A stretch of 64,000 bases of DNA, taken from the NCBI RefSeq assembly GCF_004320525.1, contig NZ_SIHX01000004.1, forward strand, positions 1 to 64,000. The letters are read 5' to 3'. Each line of letters starts with the position of its first letter. Position 1 is the first letter of the stretch. The notes beneath the pieces are model-generated. The model searched no databases. It saw only the letters and a list, made by a program, of their open reading frames with translations, and was not told the DNA's origin. This DNA is from Arthrobacter sp. S39. Lineage in GTDB: Bacteria; Actinomycetota; Actinomycetes; Actinomycetales; Micrococcaceae. Both the position numbers and the translations under genes were made by a program. This document shows positions 6,752-14,780 of the stretch, piece by piece.

Positions 6752-7533
6752 GCCAATTGCGTGAGAATGACCGGTCCGGATTCGGTAATCGCAACCGTGT
6801 GCTCGGAGTGCGCAGTCCTGCGGCCATTGGAACTGCACAGGGTCCACCCATCAGGGGCTGTTACGAGTTTCCTGGTGCCGTCCATGACCCAGGGTTCTAT
6901 TGCCAAAAGCAGTCCAGGGCGAAGGACATATCCGCGTCCCGGTTTACCGATGTTCGGAATATGCGGGTCCTGGTGCATGGTGCTTCCAACACCGTGTCCG
7001 CCGAATTCTGTATTGACCTGGAAGCGTGCTGATTCGAGCACAGAACCAATTGCATACGAAATGTCTCCAATGCGCGCACCGGACTGGGCCGCACTGATAC
7101 CGGCCAGGAGCGCTTTCTCCGTGGTTTCGATCATGTGCCGGTCACCAGAGGCAACAGAATCCCCAACAACAAAGCTGATTGCGGAATCAGTGACCCACCC
7201 GTTAACGCTTGCCGCGAAATCAAGCGTGAGCAGATCTCCATCCATCAGGACATAGTCATAAGGCAGGCCATGCAGGACCGCATCGTTGACGGACGTGCAG
7301 ATGACTTTCCCGAAGGGGCCCCGCCCAAACGACGGGGCGTAGTCGACGTAACACGAGCGGGCTCCCGCGGTCCGGATCATCGACGCCGCCCAATCGTTTA
7401 TTTCCAGGAGATTCGTTCCGGGCTCGATTCGGTCCCGCAAGTCCGACAGGGTCTTTGCCACGAATTGTCCGGACAGGCGGGCCTGGCCAATTTCCCGGGG
7501 CGTGAGCAGTTCAATCAATGAATCCTCCAGCAT
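6748..7533 (-). CDS. map: Type I methionine aminopeptidase (secondary copy)
   Basis: The 261-residue enzyme removes the initiator methionine from nascent proteins. All five metal ligands of type I MetAP are present: Asp105 (LTLDFA), Asp116 (TDSAIS), His180 (GGHGVG), Glu213 (IEPW) and Glu244 (SEHT), with the substrate His88 in VLHGLPYD. There is no N-terminal zinc-finger or SH3-linker extension. The context suggests an extra copy: the usual actinobacterial map lies among secY/adk/infA, whereas this one is divergent from a small XRE regulator and shares a palindromic intergenic region with it. Regulated expression, for example under metal or antibiotic stress, is an inference. Confidence 0.9.
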   Translation of the reverse strand: MLEDSLIELLTPREIGQARLSGQFVAKTLSDLRDRIEPGTNLLEINDWAASMIRTAGARSCYVDYAPSFGRGPFGKVICTSVNDAVLHGLPYDYVLMDGDLLTLDFAASVNGWVTDSAISFVVGDSVASGDRHMIETTEKALLAGISAAQSGARIGDISYAIGSVLESARFQVNTEFGGHGVGSTMHQDPHIPNIGKPGRGYVLRPGLLLAIEPWVMDGTRKLVTAPDGWTLCSSNGRRTAHSEHTVAITESGPVILTQLA

Positions 7534-7539
7534 AGTTAG

Positions 7540-7555
7540 CGTTATTGTTATAACG
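7540..7555. promoter_or_regulatory. Inverted repeat (probable operator) between map and the XRE gene
   Basis: CGTTAT-TGTT-ATAACG is a perfect 6-base inverted repeat with a 4-base spacer. It lies between the two divergent starts (7533 and 7572) and immediately upstream of the TACGCT -10 of the XRE gene, so a protein bound here would cover both promoters. The adjacent XRE protein is the natural candidate ligand. Confidence 0.55.
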
Positions 7556-7559
7556 GTAC

Positions 7560-7565
7560 TACGCT
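7560..7565 (+). promoter_or_regulatory. -10 element of the XRE regulator gene, leaderless
   Basis: TACGCT is followed by 6 bases and then ATG 7572, with no ribosome-binding site in between. Confidence 0.5.
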
Positions 7566-7571
7566 GGAAAG

Positions 7572-7844
7572 ATGGTCAGAGTCCCCCTAAGCCCAGAAGA
7601 TGTCCGCGCAGGGAAACTGCTCGGCGAGATGCTCCGTGCCGCGCGGGGAGAGCGGACCCTCGTCCAGGTGGCCCTCGGGGCCGGCATATCCCCTGAGACG
7701 CTCAGGAAGATCGAGACCGGTCGGATCGCCACGCCGTCCTTTATGATCGTGGCCGCCCTTGCGGAAGAACTGGCGCTCTCCCTGGATGACATCCAGGGAA
7801 CGCTGAGAAGGGCATCCCCCGGGAAGCTCGATGCGGCCTCCTGA
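7572..7844 (+). CDS. XRE-family helix-turn-helix regulator (90 aa)
   Basis: The 90-residue protein is little more than one Cro/C1-type helix-turn-helix domain. LLGEMLRAARGERTLVQVALGAGISPETLRKIETGRI covers the first four helices, with recognition helix near SPETLRKIETG (about residues 43-54), and PSFMIVAALAEELALSLDDIQ is the fifth. There is no ligand or oligomerisation domain. It is transcribed divergently from a second methionine aminopeptidase gene with a perfect 16-base inverted repeat between them. An autoregulator that also controls map is the simplest reading, but this is inferred from position. Confidence 0.85.
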   Translation: MVRVPLSPEDVRAGKLLGEMLRAARGERTLVQVALGAGISPETLRKIETGRIATPSFMIVAALAEELALSLDDIQGTLRRASPGKLDAAS

Positions 7845-7948
7845 GCGCACCTGCCCGCACGCCACTTAGCAGTGCCAGCAACGGCCAAGCAGCGCCGGAC
7901 CGAAAAGCACAGCCACACTGCGGTCCGAAGCCCCGCCGTCGGAACGGC

Positions 7949-9928
7949 TCACCCCACGTGCACCCAGGGCCGTCTGGTGACATCCGGCTCAGCCTCCCGC
8001 AGGATCTCCCGCGTCACCGGGGCGATCTCGCCCTCGCCCAGCACCAGGAACTTCAGGAGGTTCACCGCGGGATTTCCTTCGGTCCAACGGAAATAGACAT
8101 GCGGCATCAGCCCGGTCACGTCGCGGATGTGCAGTAGCACCGAGGCGATGGTGTTCGGCACAACCGGTCCGTGCACCTCCAGCACGGCAAACCCGTGCCG
8201 CATAACACCCCGGACCTCCAGCGCCGTCTCGAAGTCTGAGGAATCGTCCACGATGACTTCGAGGAACAGCGCCTGGTAGTCGGCGGGGAAGTGGCTGGCC
8301 TCCACGGCGGATGCGAGCTTATGCCGGTACGCCTCCGCGGTCTGGCGGACGGGTTCATGGGCGATGATGCCGATGGGGCCGGACAGGTTCTCCGCCATGA
8401 ACTCCAGGGCCTGGGTGTCCAGCCGGACGTGTGTGGCATGCAGTTCGAAGGAACGCAGCACCCTGGACAGCAGCGAGATGCTGACGATCCCCAGGATGAA
8501 GAACCCCGCGATCCGGATCCCTTCCGGGCGCTCAAACATGTTGGTGACTGTGGTGTAGACAAAAAGCACCGCGATCACACCGAAACCGATGGTCCGCTTC
8601 CGCTGCTGCAGCCTGCGGGCGGAGAGCGTCACGGCCACCGCCGCCGAGGTCATCAGTACCAGCACGCCGGTGGCGTACGCACCGCCCTGGGCGTCGACGT
8701 CGGCTTCAAACAGCCAGGTGACCAGGAACCCGGTCAGCGTAAACACCAGCACGAGCGGGCGGACTGCCTTGGCCCATTCCGGGGCCATCCCATACCGCGG
8801 CAGGTACCGGGGGACAAGGTTCAGCAGGCCGGCCATCGCGGACGCACCGGCGAACCAGAGAATGGCGATGGTGCTCAGGTCATAGACGGTTCCGAAGCCG
8901 GCCCCCAGGTATTCGTGGGCCAGGAACGCCAGCGCCCTGCCGTTCGCCTGCCCGCCCGGCAGGAACTGGTCCTCGGGAATCAGGACCACGGTGGTGAAAC
9001 TGCTCGTGACCAGGAAGGAGCTCATGATCACGGCGGCGGTGGTCAGCATCTTCCGCGTCCCCTGGATCCGCCCGGCCGGGTTCTCCTCGGTGTCGCCTGC
9101 GGCGCCCCGGACCTGCGGCATCACCGCCACACCGGTTTCGAAGCCGGACAGCCCGAGCGCCAGCTTGGGGAAGACCAGCAGGGCGACCGCCACCGCCATC
9201 AGCGGATTCCCATGCGAGGTAGTGAGGGTCTGCCACCAGTCGCCGACGGCGACCGGATGGGCGAAGGACTCCCCGAGCGACCGGGCAATGACCACCACGT
9301 TGAGCCCCAGGTACACCACCACCAGGACGACGGCGACGCCGATGGCCTCCTTGAACCCGCGCAGGAAGACCGCCGCGAGCAAGGCAAGCAGGACCAGCGT
9401 CACCGCCACCTCCTGGCCGTGCAGGAAGTCCGGTGCGAACGGGTTTTCGATCAGGTGGGCGGTGGCGTCGGCGGCGGACAGCGTCATGGTGATCATGAAG
9501 TCCGTCGCCGCAAAGCCCAGCAGCACCAGCACCAGCAGTTTCCCGCCCCAGCGGGGGAGCAGCCGCTCCAGCATGGCGATGGAACCCTCGCCGCGGTGGC
9601 TCTCGCCGGCTACCCTGCGGTACACCGGGAGGGCACCCAGCAGCGTCACAGCCACCAACACCAGCGTGGCCACCGGCGAGATGGCGCCGGCGGCGAGTGC
9701 CGCGATGGCCGGCTGGTAGCCAAGCGTGGAGAAGTAGTCCACGCCCGTCAGGCACATCACCTGCCACCAGTGGTGCTTCTTCTCCTCGTCCGCCGCCACG
9801 CCGCCGGGCCCCTGATGGGAACCCTTGGTGTCCTGCAGCCCGAACAGCAGCCAGCCGGCGAGGGCCGCCTTCCGCGTGGGACGGAGGGCCGACGGGTCCG
9901 CCGGCGGCCTGCTCATGGTGGTCATCAA
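7949..9928 (-). CDS. APC-superfamily transporter, KUP/KimA-like, probable K+ uptake
   Basis: The 659-residue product has a cytoplasmic N-terminus with [31 protein letters not shown] as the first unwound helix, about twelve membrane helices to residue 490, and a soluble C-terminal domain of about 160 residues. The [12 protein letters not shown] motif, conserved [15 protein letters not shown] loop and [15 protein letters not shown] place it among APC/KUP-type carriers often labelled amino acid permeases. It is divergent from KdpD- and KdpE-like genes. With no kdpFABC nearby, potassium is the best guess for the substrate, as for B. subtilis KimA, which has a similar carrier-plus-cytoplasmic-domain layout. 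An amino acid substrate is the alternative. Confidence 0.72.
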   Translation of the reverse strand: MMTTMSRPPADPSALRPTRKAALAGWLLFGLQDTKGSHQGPGGVAADEEKKHHWWQVMCLTGVDYFSTLGYQPAIAALAAGAISPVATLVLVAVTLLGALPVYRRVAGESHRGEGSIAMLERLLPRWGGKLLVLVLLGFAATDFMITMTLSAADATAHLIENPFAPDFLHGQEVAVTLVLLALLAAVFLRGFKEAIGVAVVLVVVYLGLNVVVIARSLGESFAHPVAVGDWWQTLTTSHGNPLMAVAVALLVFPKLALGLSGFETGVAVMPQVRGAAGDTEENPAGRIQGTRKMLTTAAVIMSSFLVTSSFTTVVLIPEDQFLPGGQANGRALAFLAHEYLGAGFGTVYDLSTIAILWFAGASAMAGLLNLVPRYLPRYGMAPEWAKAVRPLVLVFTLTGFLVTWLFEADVDAQGGAYATGVLVLMTSAAVAVTLSARRLQQRKRTIGFGVIAVLFVYTTVTNMFERPEGIRIAGFFILGIVSISLLSRVLRSFELHATHVRLDTQALEFMAENLSGPIGIIAHEPVRQTAEAYRHKLASAVEASHFPADYQALFLEVIVDDSSDFETALEVRGVMRHGFAVLEVHGPVVPNTIASVLLHIRDVTGLMPHVYFRWTEGNPAVNLLKFLVLGEGEIAPVTREILREAEPDVTRRPWVHVG

Positions 9929-10104
9929 AACCTTTCAGTCCGCGGCACGGCGCCACGGGCACAGCCGAATCTAGTACCGCCCGCGTGCGGCGGAACCGGA
10001 TTCCGGGGGATCTTGACGGATCCTTAACGCCGCTATGACGGACCACACAGCGGCCCGGGCGGGGCGGCAAAAACGGCGACGGATCCTGGTGGGAGAATGG
10101 CCGC

Positions 10105-12063
10105 ATGGCACGGGAACGGATAGTCATCGGACTCAACGGCAGCGGCGACGCAGAGCTGCTCATCCGCCGCGCCGCCCGGATCCTGGAACGGAGCGACGGC
10201 GGTGACCTGGTGGCCGTCCATGTCCGCACCGCTGAGGGCGCCCCGGGGGAGTCGCCGCAGGCCCTGGAGGCACAGCGCAGGCTGGTGGTTGACCTGGGCG
10301 GGACGTACCACACGGTCTCCGCGTCCGACCCCTCCCGGGCCCTGCTCGACTACGCCCGAAAGTCCGCCGCCACCCACATCGTGGTGGGACAGTCGCGGCG
10401 CAGGCCTCTGGCCGGACTGCTGTCCGGGCTGCTCTCCGGCGGCACCGTGGAGACCCGGGTGGTCCGCGGCGCGGGCGACATTGATGTCCAGGTGGTTCCC
10501 CGCTTTGAGCCGCAGCCAGCCCAGCCACGCCGGCGGCCGGACCTTGGCCGGGCCAGGGTGGCCGTCGGCTTTGCCCTGGCAGCTTCCCTTCCCGTCCTGC
10601 TGCAGCTGCTGTTGGCAGCCTTCGACCACAGTGTTGCCACTGCGGTCCTGGTCCAGCTGGCGGGCGCCGTGGCGGTGGCTCTGGTGGGCGGGCTGTGGCC
10701 GGCCGTGGTCGGTGCGCTCTGGAGCAGCGTCCTGGTGAACTACTTCTCCACCCCGCCGCTGGGTGACCTGGCGATCAGCGATCCGCAGGACTTCCTCTCG
10801 CTGGGTGTTTTTGTGGGCGTTTCCGTGGCCGTCGCCGGCGTGGTGGACAGGTCCGCCCGCCGTTCCAAGGAGGCCGCCCGCGCCCAGGCGGAGTCTGCAA
10901 CGCTTGGAGACCTCGCACTGGGTGCGTCCCGTTCGGAGGACTCCCTGGAGGGGATCCTGTCGGAAGCACTGGACGTTTTCGGCGCCACCGGGGCCGGCGT
11001 GTTCACCAGCCGGGAAGGCCCGACGGCGGGTGGGGAACCGCCGTCGAAATCCGCCGGTGTGCCTGGAACGGACTCCGGCCGAGAGGTCTGGAGGCTGCTT
11101 GCCGGCGCCGGGGACACCCCGGCGTGGGCGCCTGGCGTCCCGGCGCCGGCTGGCAGCACCGCGGAAGCGGTCGACGCCGGCACCCGGCTGGTGCTGTTCG
11201 GCCGGGAGGTGCCGGCCTCGGAAAGCCGGCTGCTGGGTGCGTTTGCGGTCCACGTGAAAGCCCAGCTGGAACGACGCCAGCTGGCCGTGAGCCGGCGCGA
11301 GGTGCTGCGGCTGGCCGAAGGGAACACCATGCGCACCGCAATTCTGCGGGCGGTGTCCCACGACCTGCGGACGCCGTTGGCCGGCATCAAACTCGCCACC
11401 GGCGGCCTGCTGCAGCGGTCCGTCACTTACACCCCTGAGGAGCAAAGGGAGCTGTTGGAAACCATTGACGAGTGCACGGACCGGCTGGACCAGCTGGTGG
11501 GGAACCTGCTGGACATGTCCAGGATCACCGCCGATTCAGTGCGGCCGATGCTTGGACCGGTGCGCTGGAGCGATGTTGTTGCGCCCGCGCTCCGCGGTCT
11601 TCCGGACGGCACGGTGAGGGTGGAGTTGCCGGCCAACATGCCCACCGTGGAAGCCGATCCGGTCCTGCTGGAGCGCGTCGTTGCCAACATCGTGGAGAAC
11701 GCCGTCAAGTACGCACCCGGCTCGGGGATCACAGTCACCGGCGCCTCCGACGGGTTGGGCTCGGCCACCCTCGACGGCTATCCGTCCGGCGAGCTGCGGA
11801 TCATCGACCACGGCGCCGGCGTCCCGGCACGGAAGGTCCTGGACATGTTCCAGCCGTTCCAGCGGCTCCACGACCGGCCCCAGGCCACCGGCGTGGGACT
11901 GGGCCTCGCCGTCGCCGACGGTTTCGTCAAAGCCATGGGCGGCACGCTGACGGCACAGGAAACTCCGGGCGGCGGACTGACCATGGTGATCCGGCTGGCC
12001 CTTTCCACCGGCTCAACGGGTGCGCGCCACGCGGCCGGCCAGCCGCGTCAGGAGGCCACGTGA
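10105..12063 (+). CDS. KdpD-like sensor histidine kinase lacking the KdpD sensor domain
   Basis: The 652-residue protein begins with a UspA-like domain (residues 1-130, IVIGLNGSGDAELLIRRAARIL; the GQSRRRP patch near residue 93 is as in KdpD). Four DUF4118-type membrane helices follow (about 153-245), then a GAF-like linker (270-390), a HisKA domain with phospho-acceptor His419 in AVSHDLRTPLAGIK, and an HATPase domain (N box NIVENAVKYAP, G boxes DHGAGVPARK and GVGLGLAVADG). The roughly 200-residue N-terminal KdpD domain with its Walker motif, present in E. coli KdpD, is absent. The stop overlaps the GTG of the response regulator by 4 bases. A role in potassium or turgor sensing is inferred from family and neighbour. 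Confidence 0.85.
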   Translation: MARERIVIGLNGSGDAELLIRRAARILERSDGGDLVAVHVRTAEGAPGESPQALEAQRRLVVDLGGTYHTVSASDPSRALLDYARKSAATHIVVGQSRRRPLAGLLSGLLSGGTVETRVVRGAGDIDVQVVPRFEPQPAQPRRRPDLGRARVAVGFALAASLPVLLQLLLAAFDHSVATAVLVQLAGAVAVALVGGLWPAVVGALWSSVLVNYFSTPPLGDLAISDPQDFLSLGVFVGVSVAVAGVVDRSARRSKEAARAQAESATLGDLALGASRSEDSLEGILSEALDVFGATGAGVFTSREGPTAGGEPPSKSAGVPGTDSGREVWRLLAGAGDTPAWAPGVPAPAGSTAEAVDAGTRLVLFGREVPASESRLLGAFAVHVKAQLERRQLAVSRREVLRLAEGNTMRTAILRAVSHDLRTPLAGIKLATGGLLQRSVTYTPEEQRELLETIDECTDRLDQLVGNLLDMSRITADSVRPMLGPVRWSDVVAPALRGLPDGTVRVELPANMPTVEADPVLLERVVANIVENAVKYAPGSGITVTGASDGLGSATLDGYPSGELRIIDHGAGVPARKVLDMFQPFQRLHDRPQATGVGLGLAVADGFVKAMGGTLTAQETPGGGLTMVIRLALSTGSTGARHAAGQPRQEAT

Positions 12064-12776
12064 ACACGGACCCGGCCCACGCCGGCCTGCAGGGTGGCCA
12101 CCGGACCAGCGTCCTGGTGGTCGACGACGACCCCCACCTGCTGAAGGCGCTCCGGATCACGCTCCAGGCACACGGCTACGCCGTGGAAACAGCGGCCGAC
12201 GGCGGCACGGCCCTGCGTGCCGCATCCCACCATCCGCCGGACGTGATGATCCTGGATCTGGGACTGCCGGACCTGGACGGGGCGGAGGTCCTGCAGGAAC
12301 TCCGCCGCTGGAGCAGCCTTCCCGTCCTGGTGCTCTCCGCGCGGCACGGTTCATCCGACAAAGTGGACGCCCTGGACGCGGGCGCGGACGACTACATCAC
12401 CAAACCCTTCGGCCTGGACGAGCTCCTTGCCCGGCTGCGTGCGCTGCTCCGCCGCGTTCCGGAGCCCGAATCGGCGCCCACCGTGGCGGCGTCCTCCTTC
12501 ACCGTGGACCTTGCCCGGCGGCGCGTTACGAAGGAAGGTGACGCGGTCCGGCTGACACCCACCGAATGGAACATCCTGGAACTGCTGGTCCGGAACCCGG
12601 CCCGGCTCGTGACCCAGCAGCAGCTGCTCCTGGACGTCTGGGGACCGGCGTACCAGAAGGAAGCCAACTACCTGCGCGTGTACATGGCGCAGCTGCGCCG
12701 GAAGCTTGAGGCCGACCCCGGAAACCCGCGCCACCTGATCACCGAGCCGGGCGTAGGGTACCGTTTTATGCCCTGA
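12060..12776 (+). CDS. KdpE-like OmpR-family response regulator
   Basis: The 238-residue protein has a receiver domain with the acidic pair in VLVVDDDP, phospho-acceptor Asp in ILDLGLPDLDG (near residue 64), and the conserved Thr/Ser-Ala and Lys (VLSARHGSSDK, YITKPFG). The OmpR-type winged-helix DNA-binding domain follows (LTPTEWNILELLVRNPARLVT, then VWGPAYQKEANYLRVYMAQLRRKLE, where the NYLRVYMAQLRRKLE helix is characteristic of KdpE), ending in ITEPGVGYRF. GTG 12060 overlaps the kinase stop, so the pair is translationally coupled. The likely target is the divergent transporter promoter. Confidence 0.9.
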   Translation: MNTDPAHAGLQGGHRTSVLVVDDDPHLLKALRITLQAHGYAVETAADGGTALRAASHHPPDVMILDLGLPDLDGAEVLQELRRWSSLPVLVLSARHGSSDKVDALDAGADDYITKPFGLDELLARLRALLRRVPEPESAPTVAASSFTVDLARRRVTKEGDAVRLTPTEWNILELLVRNPARLVTQQQLLLDVWGPAYQKEANYLRVYMAQLRRKLEADPGNPRHLITEPGVGYRFMP

Positions 12777-12932
12777 ACCAGGGCTGAGTCAGGCGCTGAA
12801 TCTGGCCCTGAATCCGGCCTTGAATCCTGCGGGGAAACCGGCGGCCGGGAACCCTATGAACCGGGATGGAATTGCGGCAGGATGTTGACTGTTCCGTTCC
12901 GATTCCGTTACGTACCGCAAGGAGAACCGGCC
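12777..12932 (+). other. Short gap with imperfect 12-base repeats
   Basis: Just after the response regulator stop, the unit CTGAATCtGGCC recurs imperfectly three times (about 12796-12833). I see no terminator hairpin or coding signal. An AAGGAGAA ribosome site for the VOC gene is at 12919-12926. Confidence 0.4.
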
Positions 12933-13364
12933 ATGCCGACGACGCTCAACCCATACCTTGGCTTCCGCGACAACGCCCGTGAGGCGATGACCTTTTACCA
13001 GTCAGTGTTCGGCGGCGAGCTGGCCCTGAGCACGTTCGGTGAGTTCCAGGCCAGCGAGGATCTGGCGGAAGCCGACAAGATCATGCACGGCATGCTGACC
13101 GCATCCAACGGCCTGGTCCTGATGGGGGCCGATACGCCCAACGGCATGGACCTCGCCTCCGGCAGCTCCATTTCCGTTTCGCTCAGCGGCGACGACGAAG
13201 CCGAGCTGCGCGGTTACTGGGAGAAGCTGAGCGGCGACGGCGGCAGCGTGACCGTTCCGCTGGAACCTGCGCCCTGGGGCGACATCTTCGGCATGTGCAC
13301 GGACCGGTTTGGGACAGCGTGGCTGGTCAACGTCAACAACCCGCAGGCGGCGCCCGCTTCCTAG
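12933..13364 (+). CDS. VOC/glyoxalase-fold protein, PhnB-like
   Basis: The 143-residue product is a vicinal-oxygen-chelate domain of the PhnB/DUF1428-neighbour type. LNPYLGFRDNAREAMTFYQSVFGGEL is the first beta-alpha-beta unit, with ADKIMHGMLTASNGLVLMGAD in the middle, SISVSLSGDD starting the second unit, and WGDIFGMCTDRFGTAWLVNVN as the closing strands. These proteins are distant relatives of glyoxalase and fosfomycin/bleomycin resistance proteins; most PhnB-like members have no proven activity. ATG 12933 is chosen over upstream in-frame codons because AAGGAGAA lies about 6 bases before it. It stands alone behind the kdpE-like gene. Confidence 0.85.
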   Translation: MPTTLNPYLGFRDNAREAMTFYQSVFGGELALSTFGEFQASEDLAEADKIMHGMLTASNGLVLMGADTPNGMDLASGSSISVSLSGDDEAELRGYWEKLSGDGGSVTVPLEPAPWGDIFGMCTDRFGTAWLVNVNNPQAAPAS

Positions 13365-13421
13365 CCAGGTCCCCGCCTCCAGTCCTTGAGGAGCGGCTGC
13401 ACGCAGTGCGACGATGGAGGC

Positions 13422-14105
13422 GTGCAGCCCATCCTCGATTTCCTGGCCCATAACTGGTGGTTGGTCTTTCCCCTCAGCGGTGTGATGGGCGGCTGGGCCC
13501 GTTCATGGCAGAAGTCCACCGAGCGCAGGCACCAGCGGCGGGTGGAACTGTACAAACTCAGGAACCAGTCACTCCAGGCGGAGCAGGTCGCTGAAGCCGA
13601 AGTGGCGTCGCTGATGGCCACACACGATGCCGTCAACAGGCGATGGCTGGACTATGAGCTGGACGTGGGGAAGCTGATCGATTTTCCGCTGATGACCGAC
13701 GTCCGAGAACCATTGACCGTGGCGTTCCTGCGCGCAAAGCGGGATGCTGACGGCCTCCGGCCCGACTCGGCCAAGGAGCTGACAGCGGCGTCCCGGCTTG
13801 AGGCCTACCGCACGGCAGTCAACGGCTACGAGGTTGCGTTCTCGGTGGCGGAGCGGGAAGCCAGGCGCATCAGGGACACCAACTTCTCCGGCCCGGAACG
13901 GGAGCGGCTCGCCACTGCCAGGAAACTGCTGCGGCTCGCAGAAGACAGCGCAGCAACACCGGCCGAACGCCAGGCAGCCTATAAACGGGCCCGCCGGGAA
14001 CTGGACGGCCTCATCGTCCTTCCCGACGCCACGGTGGCCGCTCTGGAAGAGAAAGTGGCGCCCATGCTGGACTCCGGCAAACCGTCGGACTTCCCCCAAC
14101 GCTGA
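13422..14105 (+). CDS. Membrane-anchored coiled-coil protein of unknown function
   Basis: I do not recognise this 227-residue protein. It has an N-terminal hydrophobic anchor (ILDFLAHNWWLVFPLSGVMGGWA, residues 4-26), a short basic linker, and a long charged helical region rich in Ala, Arg and Glu (about 30-220) containing predicted coiled-coil blocks such as ELYKLRNQSLQAEQVAEAEVA and ERERLATARKLLRLAEDSAA. The fold suggests an inner-membrane anchor with a cytoplasmic rod. GTG 13422 is chosen because GATGGAGG lies directly upstream; the earlier in-frame ATG 13386 has none. The next gene, a HAD/RNA-repair-type protein, begins 13 bases after its stop, so the two probably form an operon. Confidence 0.68.
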   Translation: MQPILDFLAHNWWLVFPLSGVMGGWARSWQKSTERRHQRRVELYKLRNQSLQAEQVAEAEVASLMATHDAVNRRWLDYELDVGKLIDFPLMTDVREPLTVAFLRAKRDADGLRPDSAKELTAASRLEAYRTAVNGYEVAFSVAEREARRIRDTNFSGPERERLATARKLLRLAEDSAATPAERQAAYKRARRELDGLIVLPDATVAALEEKVAPMLDSGKPSDFPQR

Positions 14106-14118
14106 GGCACCCGCGGCT

Positions 14119-14628
14119 GTGGGGAGTGTCACCCTGTACCTGGACGTGGACGGCGTCATCTGCCCGTTCGGCCCCGTTGGACGAAGCGAATGGGGCTCCC
14201 AATGGCGCCGCGCGAACGCCGGCCTGCTGCAGGTTGCCTACGCGCAGGAACTGGTGGACGGGCTCAACGGCCTGGCAGGGGCGCCGCACGTCAGGTGTAT
14301 CTGGCTGACCAGCTGGGAGGACATGGCAGCGGAATTCCTGTGTCCCGCGATCGGCCTAAGCGGCGGCCGGTGGCCCTGCCTGACCGCGGACGGCGGCAAC
14401 ACAGGGGAGGGGTGGTGGAAACTCTCGGCGCTGCAGGCGGATCTGGAACAGAGCAACCCGGAGCGGATCGTGTGGATCGACGACCAGCTCCGGTTTGAAC
14501 GGGAAGCCCAGCAGTGGGCCCGGTTCCTCGGCGCCCGGATCCTGCTGGTGTCACCTGATCCGCGGCACGGAATCTCGCCTGCTGAACTGGATTCGGTCAG
14601 CTCCTTCCTCAGGCCGCCGCTGTTTTGA
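14119..14628 (+). CDS. HAD-fold protein of the Swiss-army-knife RNA-repair type
   Basis: The 169-residue product starts with VTLYLDVDGVICPFGP, where the DVDGV motif supplies the two catalytic aspartates of a HAD phosphatase. It continues with CIWLTSWEDMAAEFLCPAIG (motif II, Thr/Ser), GWWKLSALQADLEQ (motif III Lys) and RIVWIDDQL (motif IV acids), ending in ILLVSPDPRHGISPAELD. The spacing and TSW and DPR..GIS signatures match the stand-alone HAD domain found with RNA-repair ligases. Many actinobacterial members are orphans. GTG 14119 is the first start in frame before the core. It follows the coiled-coil membrane protein by 13 bases; the pairing suggests a common role, but this is unproven. Confidence 0.75.
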   Translation: MGSVTLYLDVDGVICPFGPVGRSEWGSQWRRANAGLLQVAYAQELVDGLNGLAGAPHVRCIWLTSWEDMAAEFLCPAIGLSGGRWPCLTADGGNTGEGWWKLSALQADLEQSNPERIVWIDDQLRFEREAQQWARFLGARILLVSPDPRHGISPAELDSVSSFLRPPLF

Positions 14629-14715
14629 CCTGATGCCCGGTACGCGTACGATCGATAAGGTTTCACGCCGGTCCTGTTAACGCCGCAGGTCATTCCACGC
14701 GAACAGCTGGTGAAT

Positions 14716-14721
14716 TATGCT
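14716..14721 (+). promoter_or_regulatory. Possible -10 element of the phosphate transporter operon
   Basis: TATGCT lies in the 152-base gap before the PiT gene and would give a leader of about 50 bases. A GTACGCGTAC palindrome at 14640-14649 is also in this gap. No clear -35 is visible. Confidence 0.35.
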
Positions 14722-14780
14722 GTGCAAGGCAGCCGGGGGAAAGAAACTGCTGAACGTCGACTCTGCAGATTGGGCAACAG

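Noticed and set aside
8291..10027. 578-codon open frame on the plus strand, opposite the transporter gene
   Set aside because: It is the antisense of a clear 12-helix membrane protein; its product is low-complexity Gly/Arg/His/Gln-rich, as expected of a GC-rich shadow frame.
10013..10039. TTGACG ... TATGAC as promoter of the KdpD-like gene
   Set aside because: The spacer is only 15 bases and other weak hexamers (GAGAAT near the ATG) compete, so I could not assign a promoter with confidence.
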